Positions 36,076 to 45,782 of a stretch of 64,000 nt of DNA are shown piece after piece (the first letter of the stretch is position 1; each line of letters opens with the position of its first letter). A program made the position numbers and the translations under genes. The stretch is from Gynuella sp050296195 (lineage in GTDB: Bacteria > Pseudomonadota > Gammaproteobacteria > Pseudomonadales > Natronospirillaceae), in NCBI RefSeq assembly GCF_050296195.1, contig NZ_JBNKRB010000034.1; one strand, 5' to 3'. The notes beneath the pieces were generated by a model that was not told where the DNA came from, ran no database searches, and worked only from the letters and a program-made list of their open reading frames with translations.

Positions 36076-38340
36076 TCAGTTCTGTGTCTGTGTCCATACT
36101 TTTTTACCGTTCAGTCGGATATTGAAGATACCGCTGAAGACCTGCCAACTGATCGCCAGCACACCTACAATGAATACCATATCGCCGATACCGCGAACCC
36201 AGCGCAGAGTTTGTAACAGTTCGGATTGCATGAAGCTTTCGCTGCGGGCATACCAGAGTCCCTGACTGGCACTGGCAAAGAACTGCATTAAACCGATTGG
36301 AAGCAGGCTGGTGGTGATCATCAGAGCGAGTCCACCATTGAGTGACCAAAAAGCTGTTTTCATCAGAGCGTCGCTGAATACCAGTTGTGGTCTGATATAG
36401 CGCAGAATCAGCAGGGTGAAACCGATGGCCAGAAAACCATAGACACCAAACAACGCTGCATGGGCATGAACCGCGGTGGTATTTAGCCCTTGAACATAGT
36501 ACAGCGATATCGGTGGGTTGATCATAAAGCCAAAGACTCCGGCACCCAGCATATTCCAGAAAGCCACGGCAACGAAGCAGGCCAGTGGCCATTTAAGATG
36601 CTCCATCCAGAGGGCACTGCGGCGTAGACGCCAGTTTTCCCAGGCTTCATGGCCCAGCACGATCAAGGGTACGACTTCGAGCGCACTGAAAGTGGCACCA
36701 ATGGCCATGACCGGGGTGGTGGTGCCGGAGAAATACAGGTGATGAAAGGTGCCGGGAATGCCGCCGACCAAAAATAAAGAGGCAGAAGCCAGGCTGGTGG
36801 TCGTGGCCATGGGTTTGGAGATCAGCCCAAGGGAACAGAAGATAAAAGCCAGAGCTGCGGTCGCAAACACCTCAAAGAAACCTTCCACCCATAGATGCAC
36901 AACCCACCAGCGCCAATATTCCATGATGGAAATGTTTGTGTGCTCACCATAGAAGAAACCGGAACTGTAGAATAAACCAATGGCCACCACTGAAGCGGTT
37001 AGCAGCACCAGCAGGTTTTTATCTCCAGGCTGTTTTAAGGCATTTTCGATACCTCTAAGCATTAGCACGAGCCAGAATGCTACCCCGGTAAATTTTCCGA
37101 TCTGCCACAGACGGCCAAGGTCGATATATTCATAACCCTGGTGACCCAACCAGAAGTTTAGCTCAGGTGGCATAATTTGGGCGATGGCCAGCCAGTTACC
37201 AATAAATGAACCGGCCACGACCAATACCAGTGCCCAGAATAAAATATCTACCCCCAGTTTCTGGTAGCGGGGATCTTTGCCGCCATTGATGATGGGAGCC
37301 AGAAATAGCCCTGCAGCCAGAAATCCCGTTGCTATCCAGAATAAAGCACTTTGGATATGCCAGGTGCGTACCAGTGAATAAGGGAGCCATTTGGAGAGAT
37401 CCAGGCCATAGAACTGTTGCCCTTCAACAGTATAGTGCGCAGTGATACCACCGATCAGAACCTGAAAACACATGAGTGCCACGACCAGCACCAGATATTT
37501 TCCGAGGGCCTGCTGTGAAGGTGTTAGCTGGATAATACTGAGAGGATCCCGGTTGGCCGGTACCACGGCTTCATCCTGATGATGCAGGAATGACCATGCC
37601 CAGACCAGCGCCCCGATGCCGGCGACCAGAAGCACCACGCTGACGATAGACCAGGTGATGTTTTCCGCTGTCGGCGTATTGTCAATCAATGGTTCGTGGG
37701 GCCAGTTATTGGTGTAGGTGGCATGACTGTCCGGCCGGTTGGTGGAAGCTGCCCAGGCGGTCCAGAAGAAGAATGCGGTAAGGTCCTGACGGCGCTGTGG
37801 ATCCGGAAGCGTGTTTTCTTTCATTGCGTAATGTTCACGGGTGCTGTGCAGTGCCGGATCATCGGCAAACAGGTTTTGATAGTAAGCAGCGGTCAGTGCG
37901 ATGGCCTTGGCCCTGCGCTCACTGATGAGTACGGAATTGTTTTTCAGAGAATTATGACGATATTCGGTTTTCAATCGATGTTGCAGCAGCATCTGTTGTT
38001 CGTCATCCAGTGAGCGGTAAGGTTTTTCATATTCTTCACCGGCTGCAATTTCAAGCCATTGGGTCAACTCCCGATGCAGCCAGTCGGCTGTCCAGTCAGG
38101 TGCCTGATAGGCGCCATGCCCCCAGATTGAACCAAGCTGCATACCACCGACAGACTGCCAGGCGCTTTGCCCTGCCAGCACGGTATCGTGGTCGAACAGA
38201 AGTTGTCCTGATGGAGTTTCGAAACTGTCCGGTATCGGTGGTGCCTGACGATAAACCTCCCGCCCGAAGTAGCCCAATAATGAAAAAGTAATGATGACAA
38301 CGACGCAGAGCAGTAACCAGAGTTTTTTATACGCTCCCAT
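36076..38340 (-). CDS. norB: Quinol-dependent nitric oxide reductase
   Basis: A 754-residue single-subunit qNOR, which reduces NO to N2O with quinol. The long N-terminal region replaces the cytochrome c subunit of cNOR, and about fourteen membrane spans follow. The haem-copper-type core is recognisable, with HLWVEGFFEVFATAALAF, GGIPGTFHHLYFSG, and the long helix HAHAALFGVYGFLAIG. I start it at the ATG at 38340, preceded by GGAGGT; a longer frame to 38364 would overlap ric more deeply. It is the second gene of a ric-norB operon under sigma-54/NorR control. Confidence 0.95.
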   Translation of the reverse strand: MGAYKKLWLLLCVVVIITFSLLGYFGREVYRQAPPIPDSFETPSGQLLFDHDTVLAGQSAWQSVGGMQLGSIWGHGAYQAPDWTADWLHRELTQWLEIAAGEEYEKPYRSLDDEQQMLLQHRLKTEYRHNSLKNNSVLISERRAKAIALTAAYYQNLFADDPALHSTREHYAMKENTLPDPQRRQDLTAFFFWTAWAASTNRPDSHATYTNNWPHEPLIDNTPTAENITWSIVSVVLLVAGIGALVWAWSFLHHQDEAVVPANRDPLSIIQLTPSQQALGKYLVLVVALMCFQVLIGGITAHYTVEGQQFYGLDLSKWLPYSLVRTWHIQSALFWIATGFLAAGLFLAPIINGGKDPRYQKLGVDILFWALVLVVAGSFIGNWLAIAQIMPPELNFWLGHQGYEYIDLGRLWQIGKFTGVAFWLVLMLRGIENALKQPGDKNLLVLLTASVVAIGLFYSSGFFYGEHTNISIMEYWRWWVVHLWVEGFFEVFATAALAFIFCSLGLISKPMATTTSLASASLFLVGGIPGTFHHLYFSGTTTPVMAIGATFSALEVVPLIVLGHEAWENWRLRRSALWMEHLKWPLACFVAVAFWNMLGAGVFGFMINPPISLYYVQGLNTTAVHAHAALFGVYGFLAIGFTLLILRYIRPQLVFSDALMKTAFWSLNGGLALMITTSLLPIGLMQFFASASQGLWYARSESFMQSELLQTLRWVRGIGDMVFIVGVLAISWQVFSGIFNIRLNGKKVWTQTQN

Positions 38341-39007
38341 GAGATACCTCCAGTGCATCGACAAACAGGATATTGTTTTCCAGATGGATGTGCTGCATCA
38401 GGTCTGCGCGTAATTGTGCAAGTCCACTGTATAGTGCTCGCCAGGTATTGCAGGCCCCTTTGGGCAGCGTGATGTTGTTGGTGATCTCGGCGAGGTGAGT
38501 AAGTTCCTCACCGTGGTGGTCGTGCTCAATCCGCATGACCGAAATCGGGCCTCCCACTGCTCTGCCGCAGGCACCCTGGCGTAGCATCGGGAACAGTATA
38601 TTTTCCTCTTTGAGCATATGGCTTTCGAGGGCTTGCTGCATTTCATGCAGCTGTGTGCTGAGTCCCTGAGGGCAATCTGGGCGATCCCCATGCACTTGTT
38701 CCACTCTCAAAGCCAAACGGATGAGTTCTGGAAACTGCCGGCGATGGTGTTCATGGTAACGTTCGAGAATATGATCAATGAGTTCATCGATGGTGGCGTT
38801 TGACCAGTCCTGTTCGACCTCAGTAGCACTTAGCAGTGCTTCGAGGCGATTGAGGACGACTTCCGTCGGCAGAGACTTCTGTTGGATGGCGTCCTGCAGA
38901 GACTGCTGACCTCCACAGCAAAAATCAAGATCGAACTCATGAAAGATTTGTGTGCTGCCCGGTATATTGCGGGCGAGCCAGGCAACGGATTGATCAAGTA
39001 AATTCAT
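38327..39007 (-). CDS. ytfE: Iron-sulfur cluster repair protein, Ric/YtfE/ScdA type
   Basis: A 226-residue di-iron protein that repairs Fe-S clusters after nitric oxide or oxidative damage. The N-terminal ScdA_N domain has the conserved LDFCCGG (Cys-30, Cys-31). The hemerythrin-like part has His/Glu ligands in HILERYHEHHRRQFPEL, SHMLKEENILFPM, EHDHHGEELTHL and HIHLENNILF. I use the ATG at 39007, with AAAGGAA upstream. It is the first gene of the operon with norB; the 3' end overlaps the norB start region by 14 bases, and the sigma-54 promoter is 37 bases upstream. Confidence 0.93.
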   Translation of the reverse strand: MNLLDQSVAWLARNIPGSTQIFHEFDLDFCCGGQQSLQDAIQQKSLPTEVVLNRLEALLSATEVEQDWSNATIDELIDHILERYHEHHRRQFPELIRLALRVEQVHGDRPDCPQGLSTQLHEMQQALESHMLKEENILFPMLRQGACGRAVGGPISVMRIEHDHHGEELTHLAEITNNITLPKGACNTWRALYSGLAQLRADLMQHIHLENNILFVDALEVSHGSV

Positions 39008-39044
39008 GGAATGTTCCTTTGGGTAAATACTCGTATCCTTTATT

Positions 39045-39060
39045 GGCAATGGTTGTGCCA
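39045..39060 (-). promoter_or_regulatory. Sigma-54 promoter of the ric-norB operon
   Basis: On the minus strand TGGCACAACCATTGCC gives a -24/-12 element, matching the TGGCAC-N5-TTGCW consensus in every position except the final W. It points to the ric ATG, which is 37 bases away. Confidence 0.85.
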
Positions 39061-39100
39061 TTCCATAACTTATTGATTTTAAAGAATAAAAATTAAATAT

Positions 39101-39158
39101 GGTAAATAAAACCATTTTTAGATAGGGTTATAAATACCTTTATATGGTAAAAAATACC
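39101..39158. promoter_or_regulatory. Three NorR-type enhancer boxes
   Basis: Three copies of GGT-N7-ACC: 39101-39113, 39126-39138 and 39146-39158. They lie upstream of the sigma-54 promoter, at a distance normal for enhancer sites. GGT-N7-ACC is the NorR binding motif described in Ralstonia. The last copy ends at the base before the norR ATG. Confidence 0.7.
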
Positions 39159-39159
39159 C

Positions 39160-40701
39160 ATGATTGAAGATACTCTGCTGGCCGATCTTGTCACGGAATT
39201 GCCTCAGGGCATTCGCTTGCAGCGTCTGGTTGACACCATTCGCACGCAGTTTCGCTGTGGTGCGGTTGCCCTGCTGCGCCTGGATGGGGACAGTTTGCAA
39301 CCGGAAGCGGCTGTTGGACTGGTGCATGAAACGCTGGGGCGGCGTTTTCAGGTGTCTCAGCATCCACGCCTGACCGCCATCCTGGCTACCCGGCAACCCG
39401 TTAGTTTCGATCACGATACCACTCTGCCGGATCCCTATGACGGCTTGTTGGAAAGCAATATCGGTGAGCCTCTGCCGGTGCATGACTGTATGGGAATCAG
39501 TCTCTACGTGGATGGAGAGCAATGGGGGGCTTTGACGCTTGATGCTCTGACACCTGGGACATTTGATTGGCAGGCACGTGATAATCTGGCGCGGTGTTCG
39601 TTGATTGTTGAAGCGGCCATCCGGGTGACGCGGTTGGAGCAGGAACGCCGGCATTTGAGGCAGTTGCCCTGGGGGGCGAATGTTGTCAGTCCGGTCATAA
39701 ATGATACTAGTGAGCTGTTGGGGCGCAGCCGGGTGATGCAGTCTTTGTTGGCAGAAATTGATGTGGTTGCAACGGCGGACCTACCCGTGCTGCTGACCGG
39801 TGAGACCGGGGTCGGTAAAGATTTATGCGCCCGGCGATTGCACTATCGTTCTGCCCGCGCCGATGCCCCCCTGATACACGTAAATTGTGCCGCACTACCG
39901 GAATCACTGGCCGAAAGTGAATTGTTTGGTCATATCAAAGGCGCATTCTCCGGGGCAGAAAGTGGACGGGCCGGCAGGGTTGAGGCGGCCAGTGGCGGAA
40001 CACTGTTTCTGGACGAAGTGGGGGAGTTGCCATTAACGGTTCAGGCCAAGCTGTTGCGTACCTTGCAGAACGGTGAGATTCAGCGCTTGGGTGAGGATAA
40101 ACCCCGACATGTGGATGTACGCATAATTGCCGCCACCAACCGACAGTTGCAGGAACGTGTACGTGAAGGTCAGTTCCGGGCCGATCTGTACCATCGTTTG
40201 TCGGTGTATCCTCTTCCAATTCCACCATTGCGGGAACGTGACAATGATGTGCTGCTGTTGGCCGGATTTTTCCTTGAGCAGAACCGGGCTCGATTAGGTA
40301 TTCGTAGCTTGCGATTGTCTTCAGCGGCGGAGCAGATGATTTTGCGTTATCCCTGGCCGGGAAATGTCCGTGAACTCGAACATGTGCTTAGCCGGGCGGC
40401 ACTGAAAGCCGTCAGTTTCGGTGCCCAGAGGGATACAATTGTCACGCTGGATGCTGATTTATTGGACTTGTCTGTCACGGTAGTGACACCTGTGACGGCT
40501 TCTGTTGCGGTCACAGATGCATCCATTAAGGCGTCCGACCAGGTCGGGCTGTCATTGCGACAGCAGGTGGAAAATTGTCAGCGGCAGATTATTCAAACCG
40601 CTCTTGAGCATCATCATCAGAATTGGGCTGCAGCGGCCAGAGCGCTGGAACTCGATCCCAGTAATCTGCATAAACTGGCCAGAAAGCTGGGACTAAAATA
40701 A
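39160..40701 (+). CDS. norR: Nitric oxide-responsive sigma-54 activator
   Basis: A 513-residue bacterial enhancer-binding protein. The N-terminal GAF domain (residues 1-170) carries the iron-nitrosyl region (LPDPYDGLL and HDCMGIS, with the Cys equivalent to that near residue 113 in E. coli NorR). The central AAA+ domain has Walker A GETGVGKD, the GAFSGA loop (residues 261-266, versus GAFTGA) and Walker B GTLFLDEV. A Fis-type helix-turn-helix is at the C-terminus (ENCQRQIIQTALEHHHQNWAAAARALELDPSNLHKLARKLGLK). It is divergent from ric-norB and its ATG is adjacent to the last enhancer box, so its own expression may be affected by that site. Confidence 0.95.
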   Translation: MIEDTLLADLVTELPQGIRLQRLVDTIRTQFRCGAVALLRLDGDSLQPEAAVGLVHETLGRRFQVSQHPRLTAILATRQPVSFDHDTTLPDPYDGLLESNIGEPLPVHDCMGISLYVDGEQWGALTLDALTPGTFDWQARDNLARCSLIVEAAIRVTRLEQERRHLRQLPWGANVVSPVINDTSELLGRSRVMQSLLAEIDVVATADLPVLLTGETGVGKDLCARRLHYRSARADAPLIHVNCAALPESLAESELFGHIKGAFSGAESGRAGRVEAASGGTLFLDEVGELPLTVQAKLLRTLQNGEIQRLGEDKPRHVDVRIIAATNRQLQERVREGQFRADLYHRLSVYPLPIPPLRERDNDVLLLAGFFLEQNRARLGIRSLRLSSAAEQMILRYPWPGNVRELEHVLSRAALKAVSFGAQRDTIVTLDADLLDLSVTVVTPVTASVAVTDASIKASDQVGLSLRQQVENCQRQIIQTALEHHHQNWAAAARALELDPSNLHKLARKLGLK

Positions 40702-40711
40702 TAATCGCAGT

Positions 40712-42367
40712 TTACTCAACGACAAATTGAGTGGTGACCTGTTTAAGTTGTTCCGACAACTGAGTGAGCTTCTGACTGGCGCTCAGCAGTTTGTGTGAAT
40801 CTGACAGGGCGGTTGCGGAAACGTTTTTAATATCACCTATTTTGCCGTCAATCTCAAATGCCCGCTGCGATTGTCCCTGTGCCTCGCTGGTTACCATCCG
40901 GCTTTGTTGGTCAATAGAGACGATGTTCTGATGAATCCCGGACAATGCCTGGTGGAGATTGCTGATGTGCTCAACTGACGATGAGGTCAGTGTTCTGCCT
41001 GCCTGCATCGCTTTCACCGCTGTTTCAGACTGTTGTTGCAGCTGATGAATCATGGTTTCCGTTTCGTGGATGGAATCCTGGGTCCGGCTGGCCAGGGATC
41101 GCACTTCTTCCGCCACGACCGCAAAACCGCGCCCCAGTTCACCGGCGCGGGCGGCTTCAATGGCAGCATTCAATGCCAGCAGGTTGGTCTGCTCTGCGAT
41201 ATGCTGGATAACATCGAGTATGGCACCGATATTCTGTGTGTTTTGCTGCTGGCGGGTGATGACCTCACAGGCATGATCCACACTCTGTTCCAGATCGTTC
41301 ATGATGGCTCGGGTGTGTTCTGCCAGTATCTGACTCTTGGTGGTCTCCTCCCTGGCTACCTGAGTTTCATCATGGCTGGAACGGGCATGGTTGAGAATTT
41401 CTTCGGCGGCGTGAAAGTTTTGTTTCAGAGTGATGTTCAGTACATCAATATCCTGGTTGTGATTGTTAAAGCACTGGTCCGATTGCTCTGCCATATTCTT
41501 TAACTCTGTGGAAGCCTGGGCAATATGGCGTCCTGATTCAGCGATCCCCTGAATGCTTTCCTGGAAGACCGTGAGCATGGCATTGATGCCGGTGGCAATC
41601 TGACCGATTTCATCCTGGTGCCGGATATTGGTACGCAGTGTCAGATCGCGGTTTACGGTGATCTGTTGAATAACGGCCAATAGATCGCGGATAGGATGAA
41701 TCAGATAACGTAGAAACAGCAGTGATCCCAATATCAGAATGGCCAATATCGTCAGACAATAAAGTGATGATTTCAGTGCACTGTTGAAGAACAGATGGTT
41801 TACATCTTCAAGATCGATATCAGTACCAATGATCCAGTGCCAGTCAGGGTAGTTACGAATATAGGTGAGTTGCCTGCTGATATGGGTTTTGTCGGGATCG
41901 TCCTCAATGGTGTTTTCATTTCGGCGTGATAAAAAACCTTCTCCGTCGGTTTCTGCCATACGGATAATCTCACGATAAATGTTCCTTCCATCTGGATCGA
42001 TAATGTTGGACACATTTTTGCCTTTTTGATTTTTATGCAAAGGATCCAGAATCAGGTTGCCCTTATTGTCCAGAATCCAGAAGTATTGGTTGCCGTCAAA
42101 ACGAAGATATTTGATGGTTTTCAGGGCCTCTTTTTGTGCTCTGCCGGTGGTCATGAAACCAGCGTCTTCTCGACTGCGATAATAACTGACAATTGCCTGT
42201 GCGGTTTCGATCAGGGCTTTGGCTTTGTCCTGACGTTCAAGAATGAGATTTGAACGCATGTTCAATAATGTCAGTGCCTGCATAAAAATGATGGCAGTGG
42301 AGGTAAAAATAATTAGTGCAATCAGCTTGATCTTAATACTGCTATGGAATGTCATCGATACAACCAT
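40712..42367 (-). CDS. Methyl-accepting chemotaxis protein, single Cache sensor
   Basis: A 551-residue chemoreceptor. It has an N-terminal span (IKIKLIALIIFTSTAIIFMQAL), a periplasmic sCache_2 domain (about 35-190) with RFDGNQYFWILDNKGNLILDP and NYPDWHWIIGTDIDL, and a second span (residues 195-215). A HAMP region and a signalling helix follow, with LLALNAAIEAARAGELGRGFAVVAEEVRSLA. It lies on the minus strand directly after norR. A second start at 42355 gives MTFHSSIK; no strong ribosome site distinguishes the two. Ligand unknown; sCache_2 receptors often bind small carboxylates. Confidence 0.9.
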   Translation of the reverse strand: MVVSMTFHSSIKIKLIALIIFTSTAIIFMQALTLLNMRSNLILERQDKAKALIETAQAIVSYYRSREDAGFMTTGRAQKEALKTIKYLRFDGNQYFWILDNKGNLILDPLHKNQKGKNVSNIIDPDGRNIYREIIRMAETDGEGFLSRRNENTIEDDPDKTHISRQLTYIRNYPDWHWIIGTDIDLEDVNHLFFNSALKSSLYCLTILAILILGSLLFLRYLIHPIRDLLAVIQQITVNRDLTLRTNIRHQDEIGQIATGINAMLTVFQESIQGIAESGRHIAQASTELKNMAEQSDQCFNNHNQDIDVLNITLKQNFHAAEEILNHARSSHDETQVAREETTKSQILAEHTRAIMNDLEQSVDHACEVITRQQQNTQNIGAILDVIQHIAEQTNLLALNAAIEAARAGELGRGFAVVAEEVRSLASRTQDSIHETETMIHQLQQQSETAVKAMQAGRTLTSSSVEHISNLHQALSGIHQNIVSIDQQSRMVTSEAQGQSQRAFEIDGKIGDIKNVSATALSDSHKLLSASQKLTQLSEQLKQVTTQFVVE

Positions 42368-42859
42368 TGGGTCGAAAACGGAATCGGCGGATATTTAAGA
42401 GTTAAAAGTTTGCGTTTTTATTAATTAGCCGAAGTTTTTTTGACGGGATAAACAAAGGGCAGGGGGTTGTCCAGCTGCTTCCGGTGAATTGTCTGGAAAT
42501 CTGACGGAAGTTCAGCAGAAAGTTGTCGAAAATGTTAGCGGTGTACTGATGTCATGGTATGAGTGTAATTATCTGTAGCAATTTCTGCGCTAAAGGGCGT
42601 ATGTAAATTTTTAGCAGAGATAGGTTTGTCAGCCATAAAACCCGAGCTGACGGTCATTTGGTGAATGGTCGGTTTGAATAAAGTGTAAACAATTCCCGGC
42701 TAATTATTGTTGATATTCCTGGTCTGTTCCGCTGTAGCCCTCTGTGAAAATGCTGTAGGCCATTCACACGAAAATGTCCGTAGGTGTAGGTATGGTAATT
42801 TGTTGTCTATCGCCAGAAGAATCCGACAGCAGCCTCCAGCCATTGTCGGATATGGATTA
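42368..42859. other. Gap between two chemoreceptor genes
   Basis: About 490 bases without a gene. A perfect 8-bp hairpin, ATCCGACA paired with TGTCGGAT at 42821-42851, lies directly downstream of the second receptor and may serve as its terminator. I find no clear sigma-28 promoter for the first receptor. Confidence 0.4.
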
Positions 42860-44494
42860 CTATAATTTGAACTGCTGAACCAATTGGTTTAGCAATTGAG
42901 ACAACTCATGTAACTGCCGGCTTGAGTCGGTCAACTGATCAGCAAATTCGGCGGTTTCGCTGGTGAGGTGATTGATGTCTTCAACATCTCGGCTTAATTC
43001 GCTGACCACGGTAGCTTGCTCTTCTGTGGCGGTCGCTACCTGAATGTTTACATCGCTGATGCTGCTAATGTATTCCGTAATGCTGCCAAGTGAAGTATTG
43101 GCTTCGTCTGCCTGTTCTACTACTCGCAAGCTATGATCCTGGCTTTCTTTCATCACGCTGACTGTCTTGGCTGACTGGTCCTGCAGGCGATTGATCATGG
43201 TTTGTATTTCTTCTGTGGATGCAGCTGAACGACTGGCCAGATTACGCACTTCATCGGCGACTACAGCAAAACCTCGTCCTTGTTCACCGGCACGGGCAGC
43301 TTCAATAGCAGCATTCAGCGCCAGCAGGTTGGTTTGTTCAGAAATGCCGCGAATGGTTTCCAGAATACTGCCGATCGAGTTGGTCTGTTCTGCCAGCGAA
43401 CCGATAACGGTACTGACGTTACTGATTTCTTTAGACAGGGTATTAATGCCCTGGCGGGCATCTGCCACGACTTTGGCCCCCTGGGAGGAACGTTCACTGG
43501 CTTTTTTAGCGGAATCGGCTGCCAGAGAGGCATTTTCGGCAATGTTTTCTATCGTTGCCCCCACTTCATTGATGGCGGTCGCCATTTGCGTGGTCCGGTC
43601 ACGCTCGTTGAGACAGTTTTCATGAGTCATATGGGCTTTGCTGGCCACTTCACCGGCAGTTGTTGCCAGTGTTTGGGAGTTCTGGGCGACCGCTTCGATC
43701 GCTTTATGAATTTTGCTCAAGAGTTGATTAAAGTGGCTCGCGATCTCAGCCAGTTCATCTTGACCACTGAGTTCAATGTGGGTCCTGAGATCGAGATTTT
43801 CGGAAGCATCCACAACGTAATTACGTAGCCCCTTGACTCGTTTGCTTAAGCGACGCAGGATCAGGGTGGCCAACAATAATGAAGCGGCAATCGCGACAAT
43901 CACCAGGACTATCATATAATTGCGACTGCTTTCATACGTCGTGATGCTGTTGGTATATCGTTGCTCTGCCTGCTCTAGTAGTTGATCCAACAGCTTGTTC
44001 ACAGCGACCCGCATGTCACCATAGCTCTTCGCATATTTGTTACTGTAGATATCATGGGCAGTCGGCAGATCGTTTTTCTCAAGTGCTTTGAACATAGGTT
44101 CAAGTTCATTGGCTTTAACATTGCTAAAACGATCGATGATTTTTTTCACAGCTGCTCGGGCCTCATCAGAGACCTGTGCATCCAGTGCGTCCCGTAAGGC
44201 GGCATCCATTTCTGCAATATCTTCACTGCGGGCTTCTTTCACCCGGGTCAATACACCTCTGGAATCTTTTAAGCCATCCACTTCCTGTAACAGCATCATA
44301 TCGATACCCACTCGCATTCTTGGAATGCGGGAAGCAACCTCAGCCAGAGATCTCATTGGCGCACTGGTATTTTCGGCTAAAGCGTGTGTTTGTTGCTGAA
44401 GTTTGCTAATACCGTTAAGGCCTGCCCAGCTGACCAGTAGCAACGCTATACATGGTAGTGTGATAACTACCACAAATTGACTTCTAAGAGTCAT
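42860..44494 (-). CDS. Methyl-accepting chemotaxis protein, four-helix-bundle sensor
   Basis: A 544-residue chemoreceptor with a first span (FVVVITLPCIALLLVSWAGL), a 4HB_MCP-like alpha-helical periplasmic domain (residues 30-190, no Cache features), a second span (YMIVLVIVAIAASLLLATLI) and HAMP. The signalling domain contains LLALNAAIEAARAGEQGRGFAVVADEVRNLA. It uses the ATG at 44494, with GGAAAA in front; the GTG at 44527 is less likely. It shares the highly conserved hairpin with the Cache receptor downstream but differs fully in the sensor. Ligand unknown. Confidence 0.9.
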   Translation of the reverse strand: MTLRSQFVVVITLPCIALLLVSWAGLNGISKLQQQTHALAENTSAPMRSLAEVASRIPRMRVGIDMMLLQEVDGLKDSRGVLTRVKEARSEDIAEMDAALRDALDAQVSDEARAAVKKIIDRFSNVKANELEPMFKALEKNDLPTAHDIYSNKYAKSYGDMRVAVNKLLDQLLEQAEQRYTNSITTYESSRNYMIVLVIVAIAASLLLATLILRRLSKRVKGLRNYVVDASENLDLRTHIELSGQDELAEIASHFNQLLSKIHKAIEAVAQNSQTLATTAGEVASKAHMTHENCLNERDRTTQMATAINEVGATIENIAENASLAADSAKKASERSSQGAKVVADARQGINTLSKEISNVSTVIGSLAEQTNSIGSILETIRGISEQTNLLALNAAIEAARAGEQGRGFAVVADEVRNLASRSAASTEEIQTMINRLQDQSAKTVSVMKESQDHSLRVVEQADEANTSLGSITEYISSISDVNIQVATATEEQATVVSELSRDVEDINHLTSETAEFADQLTDSSRQLHELSQLLNQLVQQFKL

Positions 44495-45034
44495 TTTTCC
44501 GATAAACACGTTAGTTAGTCTCCACACTTAAAGAGCAAGTATTTGCTTAGAGTCAGTATAGACAATAGATAACAATAGTAGTAAGTGAATGGTTTTTTAT
44601 ATGGTAAAACCAGTCGAGTATTGAACTTATTATATTGTAGTATGCTTGCTAATCATTAACGGCAATAAATATGATAAGTTGAGAAATATCGAAAAAATAA
44701 AGTGTTAATTTGGATGATACGAGATACTTAAAAGTTACTGTAACGCGCGCTCAGGTCCCGCAAGTAGCAAAATGCGACGGTTTGACATTTAAGATAAAAA
44801 CCTGAGTTTCCTGAGTAACTATGGAGTTTTGGGGTTATTTGTGTAGTCGATTAAATTTTGCTATTGATAGATTGGAAGTGAATGAGTCGTCTGAATTTTG
44901 TTTAGTGCATTCTGGTGTGTCATCTGACAGTCGGTCTGGAAAATAATGGCTGGTGACAGGAAGGAATCAAATCATGCTTTGTCATGTGTTTGAATTGGGT
45001 TTTGGTTGCATCATTAATAGCATAAAGTTTGGAG
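44495..45034. other. AT-rich gap upstream of chemoreceptor
   Basis: About 540 bases, clearly richer in A and T than the neighbours. No gene, repeat or RNA motif that I trust. The only structured piece is about 44744-44812 (AACGCGCGCTCAGG to AACCTGAGTTTCC), which has a short CTCAGG/CCTGAG complementarity across 60 bases. Confidence 0.35.
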
Positions 45035-45616
45035 TTAATATCTCGATTCTATCTTTTTAACAAAGGTATCCACTCTCGTTTGCGATGCATTTTCACTTTT
45101 ATAAAATGATAGCATCTGGAACTTGCATTTTTTAGCGCATGCGCCCAGCAACGCAATTTTAAGAATTCTTTTGACCGGTTGTCGCAATACCAGTTTGTCT
45201 ACCCACCAGGGGGATCCAAGCGTTGTGATGACTTTTACCTCTTTAAGATTATCCAGGCGTGGTGTAATCGCACCCAGGTCCGAGGCATGGTTATATGCAT
45301 GACCAGGCGCCCAAACCCGATCGAACCAGCCTTTTAAAATAGCGGGAAAACCAAACCACCATGTTGGAAACACCAGTACTAGTGACTCTGCCTGTTTCAG
45401 TTGCATGATTTCAGCCTGGACAAGATGATCATTAAATTGGGCCTGGTAATAACTCAGTCTTTCCTCACTGGTTAATGCAGGCGCAAACTTATCTTCGTAC
45501 AGGTTGAGCAAGGTTATTTCGTAGCCTTTAGACGTTAAGTGTGATGCCGTTTTATTGGCCAGATAGTCACACAGACTGCCTTTGAGCGGATGAGCCAGTA
45601 CAATCAGGCATTTCAT
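45035..45616 (-). CDS. NAD(P)H dehydrogenase (quinone)-like flavodoxin-fold protein
   Basis: A 193-residue Flavodoxin_2 family protein related to NQO1 and to the KefF/MdaB group. It starts MKCLIVLAHPLKGSLCDYLA, the first strand and the FMN/FAD phosphate loop. The fold's next anchor VFPTWWFGFPAILKGWFDRVW is followed by VITTLGSPWW. The start is at 45616, with AAGGAGG upstream. Likely a cytoplasmic flavoprotein that reduces quinones or similar electron acceptors. It stands alone between two gaps. Confidence 0.85.
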   Translation of the reverse strand: MKCLIVLAHPLKGSLCDYLANKTASHLTSKGYEITLLNLYEDKFAPALTSEERLSYYQAQFNDHLVQAEIMQLKQAESLVLVFPTWWFGFPAILKGWFDRVWAPGHAYNHASDLGAITPRLDNLKEVKVITTLGSPWWVDKLVLRQPVKRILKIALLGACAKKCKFQMLSFYKSENASQTRVDTFVKKIESRY

Positions 45617-45782
45617 CGAAACCTCCTTAAACTCTAGTGAGTTCACACCACCTGGATTTATATTGGGGCATGAGAGAGCAATGTGTACTCAATGCTCTCA
45701 ATTATGGTTGGAAAACACCCGGTTAAATTCACCAACCGGAGGGGGTGTTCAGGTCGGGTGTTTAGTAAACTCTTGATCCTGC

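Noticed and set aside
42368..42420. A possible sigma-28 (FliA) promoter upstream of the Cache chemoreceptor (GCCGATTC on the minus strand)
   Set aside because: The -10-like GCCGAT is present, but no TAAA-type -35 lies at the required spacing, so I do not call it.
44744..44812. A riboswitch-like structure in the gap upstream of the four-helix-bundle chemoreceptor
   Set aside because: Compared with the c-di-GMP (GEMM) pattern the conserved core bases are missing, and it lies more than 200 bases from the gene on the uncertain strand.
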